From positions 24,401,167 through 24,465,166 of the forward strand of contig NC_088780.1 in the NCBI RefSeq assembly GCF_958450345.1: a stretch of 64,000 nucleotides of DNA. The letters run 5' to 3'. Both the position numbers and the translations under genes were made by a program. The notes under the pieces were generated by a model, which saw only the letters and a program-made list of their open reading frames with translations, did not search any database and was not told the origin of the DNA. Each line of letters begins with the position of its first letter. The stretch's first letter is position 1. Below, piece by piece: positions 11,922-22,694 of this stretch. Source of the stretch: Calliphora vicina (lineage: Eukaryota > Arthropoda > Insecta > Diptera > Calliphoridae).

Positions 11922-13186
11922 CTAGCTGAACGATGTTTGTTCAGAAATATGAGTGATCACAGATCGAGCTCTTTTTCTTGATTAAACGCTTATTGGCCAA
12001 GTTATTAGCGAATTTAAATATTTTGAGTTTTTATATAAAAAATGGATTTTTTTTTGAGAAATATGAGTGATCACAGATCGATCTCTTTTTCTTAATTAAA
12101 CGCTTATTGGCCAAGTTATTAGCGAATTTAGATATTTTGAGTTTTTATATAAAAAATCTATTTTTTGTCAGAAATATGAGTGATCACAGATCGAGCTGCT
12201 TTTCTTGATTTAACACTTATTGGCCAACTTATAAGCGAACTTAGATATTTTGAGTTTCTATATAAAAAATCGATTTTTTGTCAGAAATATGAGTGATCAC
12301 AGATCGAGCTCTTTTTCTTGATTAAACGCTTATTGGCCAAGTTATAAGCGAATTTAGATATTTTGAGTTTTTATATAAAAAGTCGATTTTTTGTCAGAAA
12401 TATGAGTGATCATAGATCGAGCTCCTTTTCTTGATTAAACGCTTATTGACTAAGTTATAAGCGAATTTAGATATTTTGAGTTTTTATATAAAAAAAGATC
12501 GATTTGTGTTCAGAAATATGAGTGATCACAGATCGAGCTCTTTTTCTCGATTAAACGCTTATTGGCCAAGTTATTAGCGAATTTAGATATTATGAGTTTT
12601 TATATAAAAAATCTATTTTTGTTGAGAAACATGAGTCACAGATCGAGCTCCTTTTCTTGATTAAACGCTTATTGGCCATGTTATTAGCGAATTTAGATAT
12701 TTTGAGTTTTTATATTAAAATCAATTTTTGGTTAGAAATATGAGTGATCACAGATCGAGCTCCTTTTCTTGATAAATCGCTTATTAGCCAAGTTATTAGC
12801 GAATTTAGATATTTTGAGTTTTTATATAAAAAAAATCTATTTTTATTGAGAAACATGAGTGATCACAGATCGAGCTCCTTTTCTTGAATTTTGGTGTGAA
12901 ATATGAGTGATCATAGATTGATGTATTTTGCAAATGTATTTAATAAGTTGACGTTGACAATTTTTATATCGAAAAAAAATTGGGTTGGTCAATTTTTCTT
13001 TCAGTAAAAACTTAAATTGGATTACTATGAACATTGAATCGTCGTAAAAAGTGGGCGTGGTAAATTTTTCATTCCGTAAGAACCTAAGTTGGACTATGAC
13101 CAACATTTAAAAAAAAAAATTTTCTAAATCATTGCGGCCATTCTCAACTGATGCAACGAACGACATTTGATTTTTATTTATATAGA
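11922..13186 (-). mobile_element. Non-autonomous Helitron with internal tandem array
   Basis: Read on the minus strand it starts TCTATATAAATAAAAATCAA at 13186 and continues into a GAGAATGGCCGCAATGATTT segment comparable to the start of the Helitron at 44016. It ends in a short hairpin, TGAACAAACATCGTTCAG, followed by CTAG at 11925-11922. The flanking bases are A on the 5' side and T on the 3' side, as expected for Helitron insertion between A and T. It contains no Rep/helicase coding sequence. Most of its length is a ~113-bp tandem array. Confidence 0.65.
11942..12895. repeat. ~113-bp tandem repeat array, nine units
   Basis: Units begin with CAGAAATATGAGTGATCACA or a variant at about 11942, 12056, 12169, 12282, 12395, 12511, 12624, 12733 and 12848, with a partial tenth near 12896. 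Spacings are 109-116 bp, mostly 113. Each unit contains GATCACAGATCGAGCTC, CGCTTATTGGCCAAGTTAT and TTTTGAGTTTTTATATAAAA. Neighbouring units differ only slightly, so amplification looks fairly recent. The array lies wholly inside a Helitron. Confidence 0.9.
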
Positions 13187-13859
13187 TTAAATGAATATGC
13201 TCAATACTATTTTCATGTAAAAATATTTTTTATTTTAATAACATCGGAGTAACCATTTTTGAGTTATCATTAATAATGTGGAGAAACGTATAAAAATATT
13301 CACAATTTTAATTAAAATTTTTTTTAAAAAAAAACCCTTCATAGAATTTAAAATTTGGACCATATTTGTAATTAGGTAGACATGATGCATCAAATCTATA
13401 TAGTGGTTATTTAAGCCTTTCTGTGCTGTTGACCTGTGTAATCTAATGGAAAAAATATATGCAATGATCACCTAGAGACTTTAAAGCTGCTTAACAATTA
13501 ATGTTGTAATTTATATAAACAATGTTAATAACAGCATGTTATAAACATTGTTGATAAGTACTCGTAGAAGTGTCACTGATGGAAATGTTTATAAACATAA
13601 TGAATGTTACAAGCAGCCGTTCGTAACAATATATTTCTCAAAATATATATTTTAATAAATTGTTAGCATGAGTCCTATTCTATACAAACTTCGCTATTTA
13701 AGAGTTATAGTAGGCGTATGATTAATATGAAATTGTTATAACAAGTATACTTCTTGAGTACACCAAGCTGTATTTCCGATATTAAGAAATAGGGATATTC
13801 TTTAAACTTCTGTTCAGATATTCAAATTGGTATTTCAAACCTATTAAACACTACCCATT
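13187..13859. other. Non-coding spacer
   Basis: No gene or clear repeat recognised. The minus-strand open frame at 13235-13471 shows no motif. Confidence 0.45.
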
Positions 13860-14310
13860 AGGATGGCCCCGTTTGTATACTAAAACTAAAATGAAAGTTT
13901 AGTTTGTTTGAGGGAACAATTTCTCAAAATGTTTATTGTGGCGTCAGTATTTGGTTAGCTGGATCAAAGGATAAACATTTCCTTTCTGAAGGATTTTATC
14001 TTTTCATATTTGAAGTGAAACCAAACGTATTTAAGTTCTATGGCAAAACAAAAAATTCCACTTTCAAATGAAAAAGTGTAATTAAAAATTTCAAAATTAA
14101 GAGTGCCAAATATTTTCTTATATATGGGTTACAGATCCTCGAAAAAGTTAGTTCTATCGTGTTATGAACAGACAGACGGACGGACATAGCTAAATCATCT
14201 TAGAATTTCATAAGGAACCAGAATATATATTCATTTGTGGGTCTGTGGCAGATATTTTGATCTGTTGCACACAGAATGACAAATTCAATATTCCTCTTCT
14301 GATGGTGTAA
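13860..14310. mobile_element. DINE-like repeat with GACGGACGGAC tract
   Basis: A diverged copy or related subfamily. GAACAGACAGACGGACGGAC at 14167-14186 is followed by ATAGCTAAATCATCTTAGAA, AACCAGAATATATATTC and GACAAATTCAATATTCCTCT, the same order as in family A (3275-3415). The left part is not alignable by eye and the boundaries are approximate. Confidence 0.45.
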
Positions 14311-14914
14311 ATAAAAAAACATTTTAAAATAATTAAAGCATAATTTCAGGAGTGACATATAAATATTTCATTCATAAGCATGTGAAGTTTTTGTAGAAGA
14401 ACATTTTTACGAAATTTAAAGAAGCAAAACCAAAACGTTATTCATTGGAACATACGATTATTTTCACTTTTATCCAAGTTTTCATATGTTAAATAATTGT
14501 TTAATACATATCGAAGGACTATATTCAAAACCCTCTATCTTTGGTTTTCACGAAAATTACTTTTTGATGGTAAAATGTTCAGTAAAACAGCACTCATCTA
14601 TGTTGTGAATTTCATAACGAACGTATTTTTTTTGCTGTTTCATTTCAATTTTTGTTATTTCTCTATCTTACAACATTAATTTTTTCCGAATGCAAAATCC
14701 TTTATCTTTTCAAATATTTTTTTGGAATAATTTCTTCTTGCAATACATGTTTTCTTATTATTTTTTGCATGATGAATATGAATTTTATATTTTTCAATCA
14801 TTTATCAAAATAGCGAAAGCCGATTCTGAATTGAATTACCATTTTACCTTTTTGTTTTTGGAAAATATGAAGTCCATGGAATAAAAATAAATGGTTAAGT
14901 TGGAATTTGCTTAA
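14311..14914. other. Spacer with short open frames
   Basis: Two adjacent plus-strand frames (14497-14679 and 14690-14884) are rich in F, Y and I because of T-rich DNA. They show no motif that I recognise and I do not call them genes. They could be diverged upstream sequence of the pseudogene that follows, but this cannot be shown. Confidence 0.35.
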
Positions 14915-15460
14915 ACTACTTGCTACCAAAACCGCAACCATTATTTAGCTAAAGCTCTATCTAATTTTGCTGCGTATAATAATAAAGTTATTGAACAGAA
15001 GTTCTTAGAGAAGATAGAGATTAAATTGTAAAATCAATCTATACAATTGCCAATTGATTAATTTGGAATTACTAGAGAAGCCAGGAAGACTGTTCAAATT
15101 CACAATGAGATCGTAAAAAAGCATTTGATGCAGAATATTTAAATTATGATTTCTTTAATAATTACAATTATGTCAAACTTATGTTTTTTCTTCCATTAGA
15201 CCAGGACGAGTAAACAACGATCCTATAGTATTTTATTTAAGATCTCTTTTATAATTTCTAGATGATAGCATAAAATTAAATTAAATTTTGATACACATCA
15301 TATTGATTTGGATGTTCATATTCAACACTATACAGAACATCTCTATATCCTTGACCACTATCAATACAGCCAAATAAGTGGAAGAATTTGCAAGATTTGA
15401 AAGCGTAATATCACCGGCATACCATTATTTTTATGATAATTTACACCAATCAAACTTCAA
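14915..15460 (+). pseudogene. Uncharacterised insect multicopy protein, C-terminal remnant, copy 1
   Basis: A frame-broken plus-strand reading gives YQNRNHYLAKALSNF, then VIEQKFLEK, then after stops ITREARKT, LNYDFFNNYNYVK, RPGRVNNDPIVFYLRSL, and finally KWKNLQDLK...VISPAYHYFYDNL. The same order of blocks (QKYLEKGHTQMECDS ... KWKHLQELKSVI ... YHFYDNL) occurs at 37255-37770, so the two are copies of one gene family. From recall, similar proteins exist as high-copy uncharacterised open frames in many insect genomes and are probably transposon-borne (possibly DUF7869-like). The function is unknown. This copy has several stops and frameshifts and cannot make a protein. Confidence 0.5.
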
Positions 15461-15711
15461 AAAAACTTTTTTTCTATAACTTTTTGTTTAATATTGTTTA
15501 TATTTTTTATCTTATGTAATTATTAGCATAAAACGTTCGACAAACTAACCACTAATATTAAATTGGCCGTTATCTTAAATAAATTATGTTAAAAATGATA
15601 GATGGCATAAATGAAATCAAAATAATTTATTTTTATTAAAATGCAAAACCCTTATCTGATCATATTCATACATACACATTGAATATTTTTGAAAAGCAAA
15701 ACCCTCAACGG

Positions 15712-15850
15712 GAAAAATAAAAGTCATCAAATGACTTTTATTTTATGCCGGAAAACATAAAAGTCCTCAAATGAGTTTTTTTTCTGACGGAAAAAATAAA
15801 AGTATTCAAATGAGTTTTTTTATGACGGATATTTAAAACTTTTTTTTTTA
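15712..15850. repeat. Three ~50-bp repeats with a perfect palindrome
   Basis: AAATAAAAGTCATCAAATGA-type units recur three times with spacers of the GCCGGAAAACATA or GACGGAAAAAATA kind. The first unit is a perfect 14-bp inverted repeat (15714-15727 and 15731-15744, loop CAA). The next two have lost symmetry by point changes. Confidence 0.6.
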
Positions 15851-18800
15851 TGAGTTTCATGCGAACTTTTATTTTTACGTTAAAAAATAACTGTTAACTG
15901 TGGAGTTGGGATCATTTTTTTAATATCACCTTAGATTCTGGAAGAGCACGTCAATACGAATCTATTGGTATATAACAGTATGGTCTCCGTTAACTCTAAC
16001 ATAGTAATTTTTTGGATAATCGTTATTTACGGTCCCTGATAAAAATATTGTAGAATACCGAATTTTAATAACTCAACTAATACGCGAAAAAAAAAAACAG
16101 ATTTTTGGCTCTCCTGAAAAGTTGTGTTTTTCAAGATAGACGGTTTTGAATACAGTCATTCGATATGTACGTTAATGTATACAGAGTTACATACTTAACC
16201 CAACAATATCTTTAATTTATAAATGTATGTGTATATAACTAATTTATTTTACTGTCACAACTTTTCTCACAAATTTTCACCATATTTTATTAACCATTCT
16301 TTGTTAAACGAGTATGTGATTTTCATGGCGTATCATAACAATGAAAAAATATATGGCCTTAATATGAATTTCCTTACATTAAGCAGATAATGTAAAAGTT
16401 TTTTTTGCTAAATTTTAAGGAGTACGACTTGATTATTTAGTACACATTTCAAAATAATTTGCTTTGGAGCTTACAAAATAAAATGTTCATACTAAATTAC
16501 TTTTCTAAACCGAATTTGGATGCTGACAAAAATTTACTGTAGTCCAATAACCTTTCTTTAGACATGAAATCCTCATATAGATGATCTTCTCCCCTAGCGC
16601 CTACTCCCGTTATTGTAAGTTTAACAGTGTAGTGTGCTTTAATAATGGCTTATAAAAATTTTGAAGAAATGATATAAAGATTTTTTTCATTATAATGGTT
16701 TTTTAGATATGTAATATTTAAAATTTGCTTCCTATGCGGGTTACAGCTCTCATTGCTCCTACCGAAATATTAAGTAGCCTATAGCTCCTTTCAGATATAT
16801 AGGAAGATACTGTACAACTTACATACACAAACACATTCTTTTCTTTAACTTTTTTATTCATAAATTTTGCACAAAATATCTGACTTTGGGTCAGAAAAAT
16901 AGCTCTGGTGGACATGGGCGGAAACTGGCGTATACACAATGGGGCATAAGAGTGTAGAGGAGGGTTCGGACTATAAGCAAAAGCATGATTTGTTTTTACT
17001 TGGTTTGATGCGAAGGAATTGTGCTCTATCATGTAGGAAATTTTCAAGCAATTCGGACATTAAAAAAAATACAATTTCTAAAAACACACAAAGTCTTTAT
17101 CTTTTTAGCACTAAAAGCCTATAAGCCACATAATTATACAAAATTTATTATGTTTCAAAATCTTTTAAAACAAAAATGGTATATTGTAGCAAAATACTGA
17201 GATAGATGAGATGTTTGCTATGATATAGTTGAAGTAGAGTTATAATTTTTTGACTCCCGAGTTCACTAGTCTCTACTTTTAAATGAATAACATTACTTTA
17301 AAATCGGTAATCATAAAAAAAATACTTTTAACAGCCTTCTCGTGAAATGGCTAACTTTCCATTTTCATACAAATATAGTAAAAAACATAACAGATTGAAA
17401 GAAATTTCTAAATAGCAATATCACAGCCAGTCATGTCACAAGTGCCGCTCCCAACATGTAGTTCCATTATTAAATTATTATGATCACAAAGTATTAAATT
17501 ATAATTGTAACATTTTTCCAACACATCAACATTACATTAAAATACTAAAAGCATAAAAGTAAAATACTTACTTTCACAAAAGCATTAACGCGATAAAAAA
17601 ATATCTAACAATGCCACAATAATGTAAAATTTTCAATGATGTATTCCATTTTATACTGCTGCGTCCTGTTGGTAGCTTTTTTTATGTGAATTTTTAACAG
17701 CGCATCATTGACATCGTCATCATTTGGCGGTGTATCATTTTGTTGATTTATGACAAATACTTCACATGTTTATGAGTTTGTTTTGTTGGTAATTAAATTC
17801 TTTCTAATTTTCTTTCTTATTAAACATTTGTTTTTTTTTGTTATTTTTGTTACCCAACTTTATGTGGTATTTGCCTTGTTGTTTTTTTGCACTCATTGTT
17901 GTATTTATGGTCGTTGTCATTATTGCCATTTTAAGCATTAAAATACATAGAATCAAAATCAGATTGAATGAAAAATAAATAGAATTTATTTGCTTGATCA
18001 TTTATGCAGAATAATGAAGGAAGCCAATCAGCAGAACAAGGCCAAAGACAGCAACAGAGAGAAAAAATTAGAAAAAAAATGAAAGAATAATATTGGAGAT
18101 AAAACATCAATCAATGTCATTAAAAAAATAAGGGGGTACTAATATCAGACGGCTTAGGTAATCATACTCTCAAGTGTATACATTATGGTGGCATCTGATT
18201 ATAGTATTTGTAGTGACTGACAAGGTTTGAAAACTTTCCTGATCTCAGTTTCAAGCCACTGCACTGTTTTAGTGCCAAACCAGAATTTCCTAGAATTCTT
18301 CGTATTACGTTGCTTTTAAATTTATTTTTAATTTAGTTGAAAACTTAAACCACTTAGTACTGAAAAACTTAAACAAAATTTATTTTCTTATATCGACTTG
18401 ATACCATACTAATATTTTTAATACACACACTACCACAAATATACATTTATTACTCATACACATGCCTCTATATGTTAGTGTGTTTGTATGTTAATATGTC
18501 GTCTGTTATTTTTTCCCATATTGCACATATATCTCTTTATTCCTTTAGGAATCAAAATACTTAAAACTTATGGCATGTTGTTGAAGACAATTGACCCGAA
18601 TGCAAATGTTTAAAAATCATTACAATCGACTCATACTCACTCAAATATACCGACATACAACTCACTGACAATATCAGTTGATGTAAATAAGGGTGGCCCT
18701 TAGTTTGCACCTCTTAGATTTTCGAAGGTCTACAACAGTTTTTTAGTTATTCGAAAACAAAATGCTGAAAATTTCTGTCGTAACTGTGACGAATTGTATG

Positions 18801-18879
18801 AGATAAAAGTTTTATAAAAACATGGATGTTGAAAAAATCTTCAATTAAAAATATTTTTTGTATTTCAGATATCGATAAC
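15851..18879. other. Long non-coding spacer
   Basis: No gene recognised. The longest frame (16718-17047, minus) is broken up by low-complexity sequence and lacks motifs. Fly-intron-like ACACACAC/TACATTTATTACTCATACACATG tracts occur at 18420-18490. TAAGGGTGGCCCTTA at 18688-18702 resembles a hAT-type transposon end, but no partner was found. Confidence 0.45.
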
Positions 18880-19149
18880 CCATTATGTTTAGTTTGGAAG
18901 GGAAATGCACCTCCAATCTGAGACCATAAAGTCCACTGTGATTACCTTCAAGAGTCCTATAGAAAGAAAAAGTATGCCCTTCCTGAAAGAGGGGGACATG
19001 AAGATAAGAAAGAAGAAGAAAGGTAGTGTCTTAAAGATAGCAAAAGGAGAATCAAAAAGATGAATCCAAATCTGCATGAAGAGAAAAAATTGATTACGGG
19101 TTTGAGGTCACTGTAAAATCTCCTTTCAATAGCCATTTTGTTCACCTGA

Positions 19150-19330
19150 TAGAACTTAATTTACAGCCTCAATTTACAGCTAGCAACACTCCCAAGTTGA
19201 TCTATAAATATGTTACCTAGCAATTTAAATCTATGACTCTGTCGTCTCGGGCAGTTGCACATAATGTGCTCTATTGTCTCCAACTCCTCTACATCCCCAG
19301 TTTTGGCCAAAAGGTCTTCGACATTTGACA
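19150..19330 (-). pseudogene. C-terminal Cys/His segment of the same LINE
   Basis: Minus strand reads DVEELETIEHIMCNCPRRQS followed by HRFKLLGNIF. The pattern E...H..C.CP, normally preceded by CxxC, is the zinc-binding tail after the RNase H region in I/LOA-group LINEs. It lies in line with the reverse transcriptase block upstream, as expected for one element. Confidence 0.6.
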
Positions 19331-19477
19331 ATCCGTCCTACTATTGCAGGATTGATTGGTGGAGTCACGGAATGTTTCAAATATGATCCTGTAAGTGACA
19401 AATCGGAGGTCTTATTCTCCGTTTCTTAGTACGATGGTATAGATCAAAGCCATGTGTGGCCATTTTCATGTATGTTA

Positions 19478-20165
19478 CAGTAGGTGTCCCTTAATAAAAA
19501 AAAGTTGGTTTTTTGCAAGTCTCACCCACCAGTTTGGTGAACATTGGTAAAAAAATCATCCTAAGACGTGCCGCAAGCCCTCTGAAGTTTTGAGATGCAT
19601 TTACAAGGGGAAAGAAATGCAATTTATTCAGTTTTTTAAAAGAATAGAAATGTTTACGTAATTGCCGTTCCAATGAGACATAAACAGAAATTGTTTAAAA
19701 AATGTTAAAGTTATTAAAAATTCCCCAGGCCATTAACGTGTCTCAGGCCAATAGAACAAGAAATGTAGGAACAAAATTAATATATTTTGAGGAATAATAA
19801 AACAAAAGCTCATTTCTACTTAAAATATATTCATATTTACTTGAATATGAGCTTTTTTGCTTCGTAGGATACCGTTAAACTATTCGCAGGTATGACCAAA
19901 AAAATTATGTTTTTTAATGGAGTTTCAAATCTTCATTTTCAAATTTTTAAAGAAATTTTACAACCTATTCAGAATAAATATACTCTGGAAGTTTTACTAA
20001 AATTGGAAAACGTTAAACCTCAAATCGTGAAGGTCAAATTTTTCAATATTTGGAATTTCTAATGGAAAGATAGCGAAAAGTTATATAATTTTGGGCCGAG
20101 TTTGATGAAACTTAAGACAAATATAACATGAAGTTTAGTATTTATAATAACTGCACAAAAATGGA
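19478..20165. other. Block interrupting the LINE remnant
   Basis: AT-rich, no LINE motifs. It begins near TAGGTGTCCCTTAATAAAAA, which resembles a hAT-type end, but a matching inverted end was not found at the right. Insertion is plausible but not proven; it may just be decayed LINE sequence. Confidence 0.35.
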
Positions 20166-20167
20166 AA

Positions 20168-21290
20168 TTAACCCTTAATGGCAATTGGGGTTAAATGCCC
20201 CCAAACTTTTGAAATAATAAGTAGTAAGTTTAAGATTATTTTTAAGACAGCCTGTAGGGTTATACCCAGACATGTACAATGGAGTTCCTTGCATGTATAG
20301 TGGACATTAAGGCCCTTCTTTAATCTCTCCTGAGTTTTCCATGACAATTTGCTATCAAGAAAGGTCCTTAAATACTTGGATCCCTCTGATAAAATCAGCT
20401 CAACGCCGTTTAATATCGGCAAATTGAAACTCTCCACCCTGTATTTCCTGGTAAAGGTCATAAATTCTGTCTTCGATTTGTTAACACCAAATCCGTTTGT
20501 TTTTTCCCAGGACGAGAGATCACTTCCTGCATGATGTCACTGATAGTGGACAGAGACCTTTCTTCAAACAGAATCACCATGTCATCCGCATAGGCGACTA
20601 TCTTCCTATATTTACAGTCAAAGAATTTGAGTATAGATTTTACCGCCAGTAATCACAAAAGTGCAGAAAGAACTCCATCTTCCGGTGTGCCCCTTGTAAC
20701 TGGTCTTCTGATCTTATCGTCCCCTTAGGTTGAATTGATAATCCTGCTATCTAGCTTTGAAACTATTCAACTCACCAGGAAGTCGATAACCCTAAGTTCC
20801 ACCAACGTATCCCTAATAGCCCCTATCTTTATATTATTATCTTAAAAACGCAGCTAAAGCATGCATCAATCTTTGCTCTATACAAACAAACACCTCATGA
20901 AGTGCATTCTAAACATGCTAAGCGTTACTAATAAGGTCTATCTATATTGCTTCTTAGATGTAGATCTATCAGTTTTCTAGTGTCTTCAAGAGAAAAGACG
21001 ATATGCTAATAGATTTAAAAATCTTTGGTTCCGAGAGGCTGGCCTTACCGGCCTTTGGTATGAAAACTACCTTAACCTCCCTCCACCCACTAGGCAGATA
21101 TCTCCTACTGAGACGAATCTTGAAGCTATCCGCCAAAAGAAACAGTCCGTGATGTTACATAGCATAACACCGTCCAAACCCGGTAATTTATAATGATCAA
21201 AAGTTTTAACTCCCAAAACTATTTTCGCACTAGTAACTATTTCTTCAATTTGTATAGAATAATGACTAATACACTCCGGCACAATATCCT
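20168..21290 (-). pseudogene. Reverse transcriptase pseudogene
   Basis: Minus-strand blocks in the expected order for a LINE reverse transcriptase: KLPGLDGV (about 21190-21165), YLPSGWREVKVVFIPKAGKA (about 21105-21045), SISSFLLKTLEKLIDLHLRS (about 21020-20960), TRGTPEDGVLSALL (about 20695-20655), the catalytic KIVAYADDMVIL (YADD at 20592-20581), and the downstream KSKTEFMTFTRKY...LSEGSKYLRTFLDSKLSWK (about 20475-20340). The usual RGTPQGG motif reads RGTPEDG. Frameshifts and stops separate the blocks. The 97-residue frame at 20168-20461 is the best preserved piece. Confidence 0.8.
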
Positions 21291-21478
21291 CCTGGTTTAT
21301 CCATCCCTATTTTCTGTCCCTACACAACCAGGAAAGTGTGTTTCCATAAGGAAAGAGGTTGTTTTCGAGCTGGGATCTGTTCATGAGTTGTCCTCTCTTT
21401 GAATATAACATATGTCTTTAGGGTCTTTCCATACACAGAGAAAAAATATAGTTGTGCATGTTTACTGTAACCATTTAA

Positions 21479-22690
21479 CCCTCGGAGGTTAACCAGGTCT
21501 GTGCAGACCTTTTGCATATAAAAGTGTGTATAACTTTATTGTTTTTCGTGTTAAAGACAAATCCTTTCATGACTTCCTGGAGCAACATTAACCAGGCACT
21601 ATGAGGAAAAAAATCAAACCAATTGTGGTTCCGGATTCGGTTTAATCCAGATTTTCAAATATTTTGGTTCAAACGACATAACCAGGTCTGTGCAGACCTA
21701 TGAACAAATTGTGTGTTAATTCCAGTGACGGAAAACCAAATATATGCTTTTATTTGTCTTACTTTGTTTTCCGTCATATTCGGGTCAAAAAATCAGCCTG
21801 CTCCTAAGTTGTGGGACAATAATGGAAACCCAATCTACCAGGTGACGATATCTGTTATCCGTACATGATCCGCTCGACTAGTAGAAAGTAAATCGGCTAC
21901 CATCGGCGACGTTTGGAACATGCTCATGAAAAAGTTGGAGCGTCGATATGTTCCGGATAGCCAGATAACACTTGATGAGCAATTGTTTTTGTACAGAGGC
22001 CGCACGCACTTCTTCTAATATATTCCATAAAAACCAGCGAAATACGGAATAAAAATATGGTGGATACACGACTCCAACTCCAACTACCCACTGAAAGGAA
22101 AAATTTATATTGGAAAACTATCAAACGAAGCTCGTGCGGCAAATCTAGGCGAGAACGTTGTTCTGAAATTGGTGGAAAAATATTGTGGTTCTGACGAAAA
22201 ATGCATGCTGATACATTTTTTTGGAATATGAGTTGGCCACGATTTTGATGACAAAACGATTGGGTTATGTAGGAACCATGCGAAGAAACAAAGCCAGCAT
22301 ACCCAAGGAGATGTTGGATCCTTAAAGAGAGATATTGAGAACATTATTATGTTACCACAACAATAATTTCGCACTTATGTCGCACTCGTAGACTCATCGA
22401 AACCAACGCAGAAGCCATTTAAAATATTGGACTACAATAAGTTAAAATCCGGAGTGGACACCATGGATCACAAACCGATGGCCGTTAGCCTTGTTTTTCA
22501 ATATGTCGGACGTTATTCGGTGTACAGGTCGATAGATGACCAACGCCGTATCCTCTTCAAGTAGTCCATCGTGCTCACTTTGTTATAAATAGGACAAAAA
22601 ACAGCGAAAAAGCACGGTTTTATTGCATATATTGCAAAAAGCCGGTTTGTTTACAGCATTCACATGCCAGATATTCGCATATAATATACT
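21479..22690 (+). pseudogene. piggyBac-family transposase pseudogene with left element end
   Basis: A TTAA (21475-21478) is followed by CCCTCGGAGGTTAACCAGG, a piggyBac-type end. Behind it is AGGTCTGTGCAGACCT, repeated near 21685. Coding remains on the plus strand include SATIGDVWNMLMKKLERRY, ITLDEQLFLYRGR, KPAKYGIKIWWIHDS, NLGENVVLKLVEKYCG, YNKLKSGVDTMD and a C-terminal cysteine block YCIYCKKPVCLQHSHA. The three aspartate codons expected for the DDD catalytic triad are still present (21974-21976, 22070-22072, 22457-22459). In-frame stops (near 22017 and 22031) and frameshifts (near 22230 and 22330) kill the gene. No right end was found; a mariner follows directly. Confidence 0.8.
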
Positions 22691-22694
22691 GTAA

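Larger units (their letters stand above)
18880..21430 (-). mobile_element. Non-LTR retrotransposon, 5'-truncated and decayed
   Basis: Antisense LINE remnant read from high to low coordinates: reverse transcriptase (about 21290-20168), then a block of unrelated DNA (about 19478-20165), then a cysteine/histidine motif tail (about 19330-19150) and a possible 3' untranslated region down to about 18880. The motifs fit the Jockey/I/LOA group; the LOA-like layout (polymerase, then a CCHC-type tail) is an inference. All frames are broken. Confidence 0.65.

Noticed and set aside
11942..12895. CRISPR-like array
   Set aside because: The whole ~113-bp unit repeats with no unique spacers, and the array lies within a Helitron in a eukaryotic genome.
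16718..17047. 109-residue minus-strand frame
   Set aside because: No motif was recognised and there is no sign of exon structure; overlapped by a plus-strand frame of equal quality.
18860..18880. Possible splice acceptor TTTTTTGTATTTCAG
   Set aside because: No open exon with conserved sequence follows; downstream is antisense LINE sequence. Such sites arise by chance in T-rich DNA.
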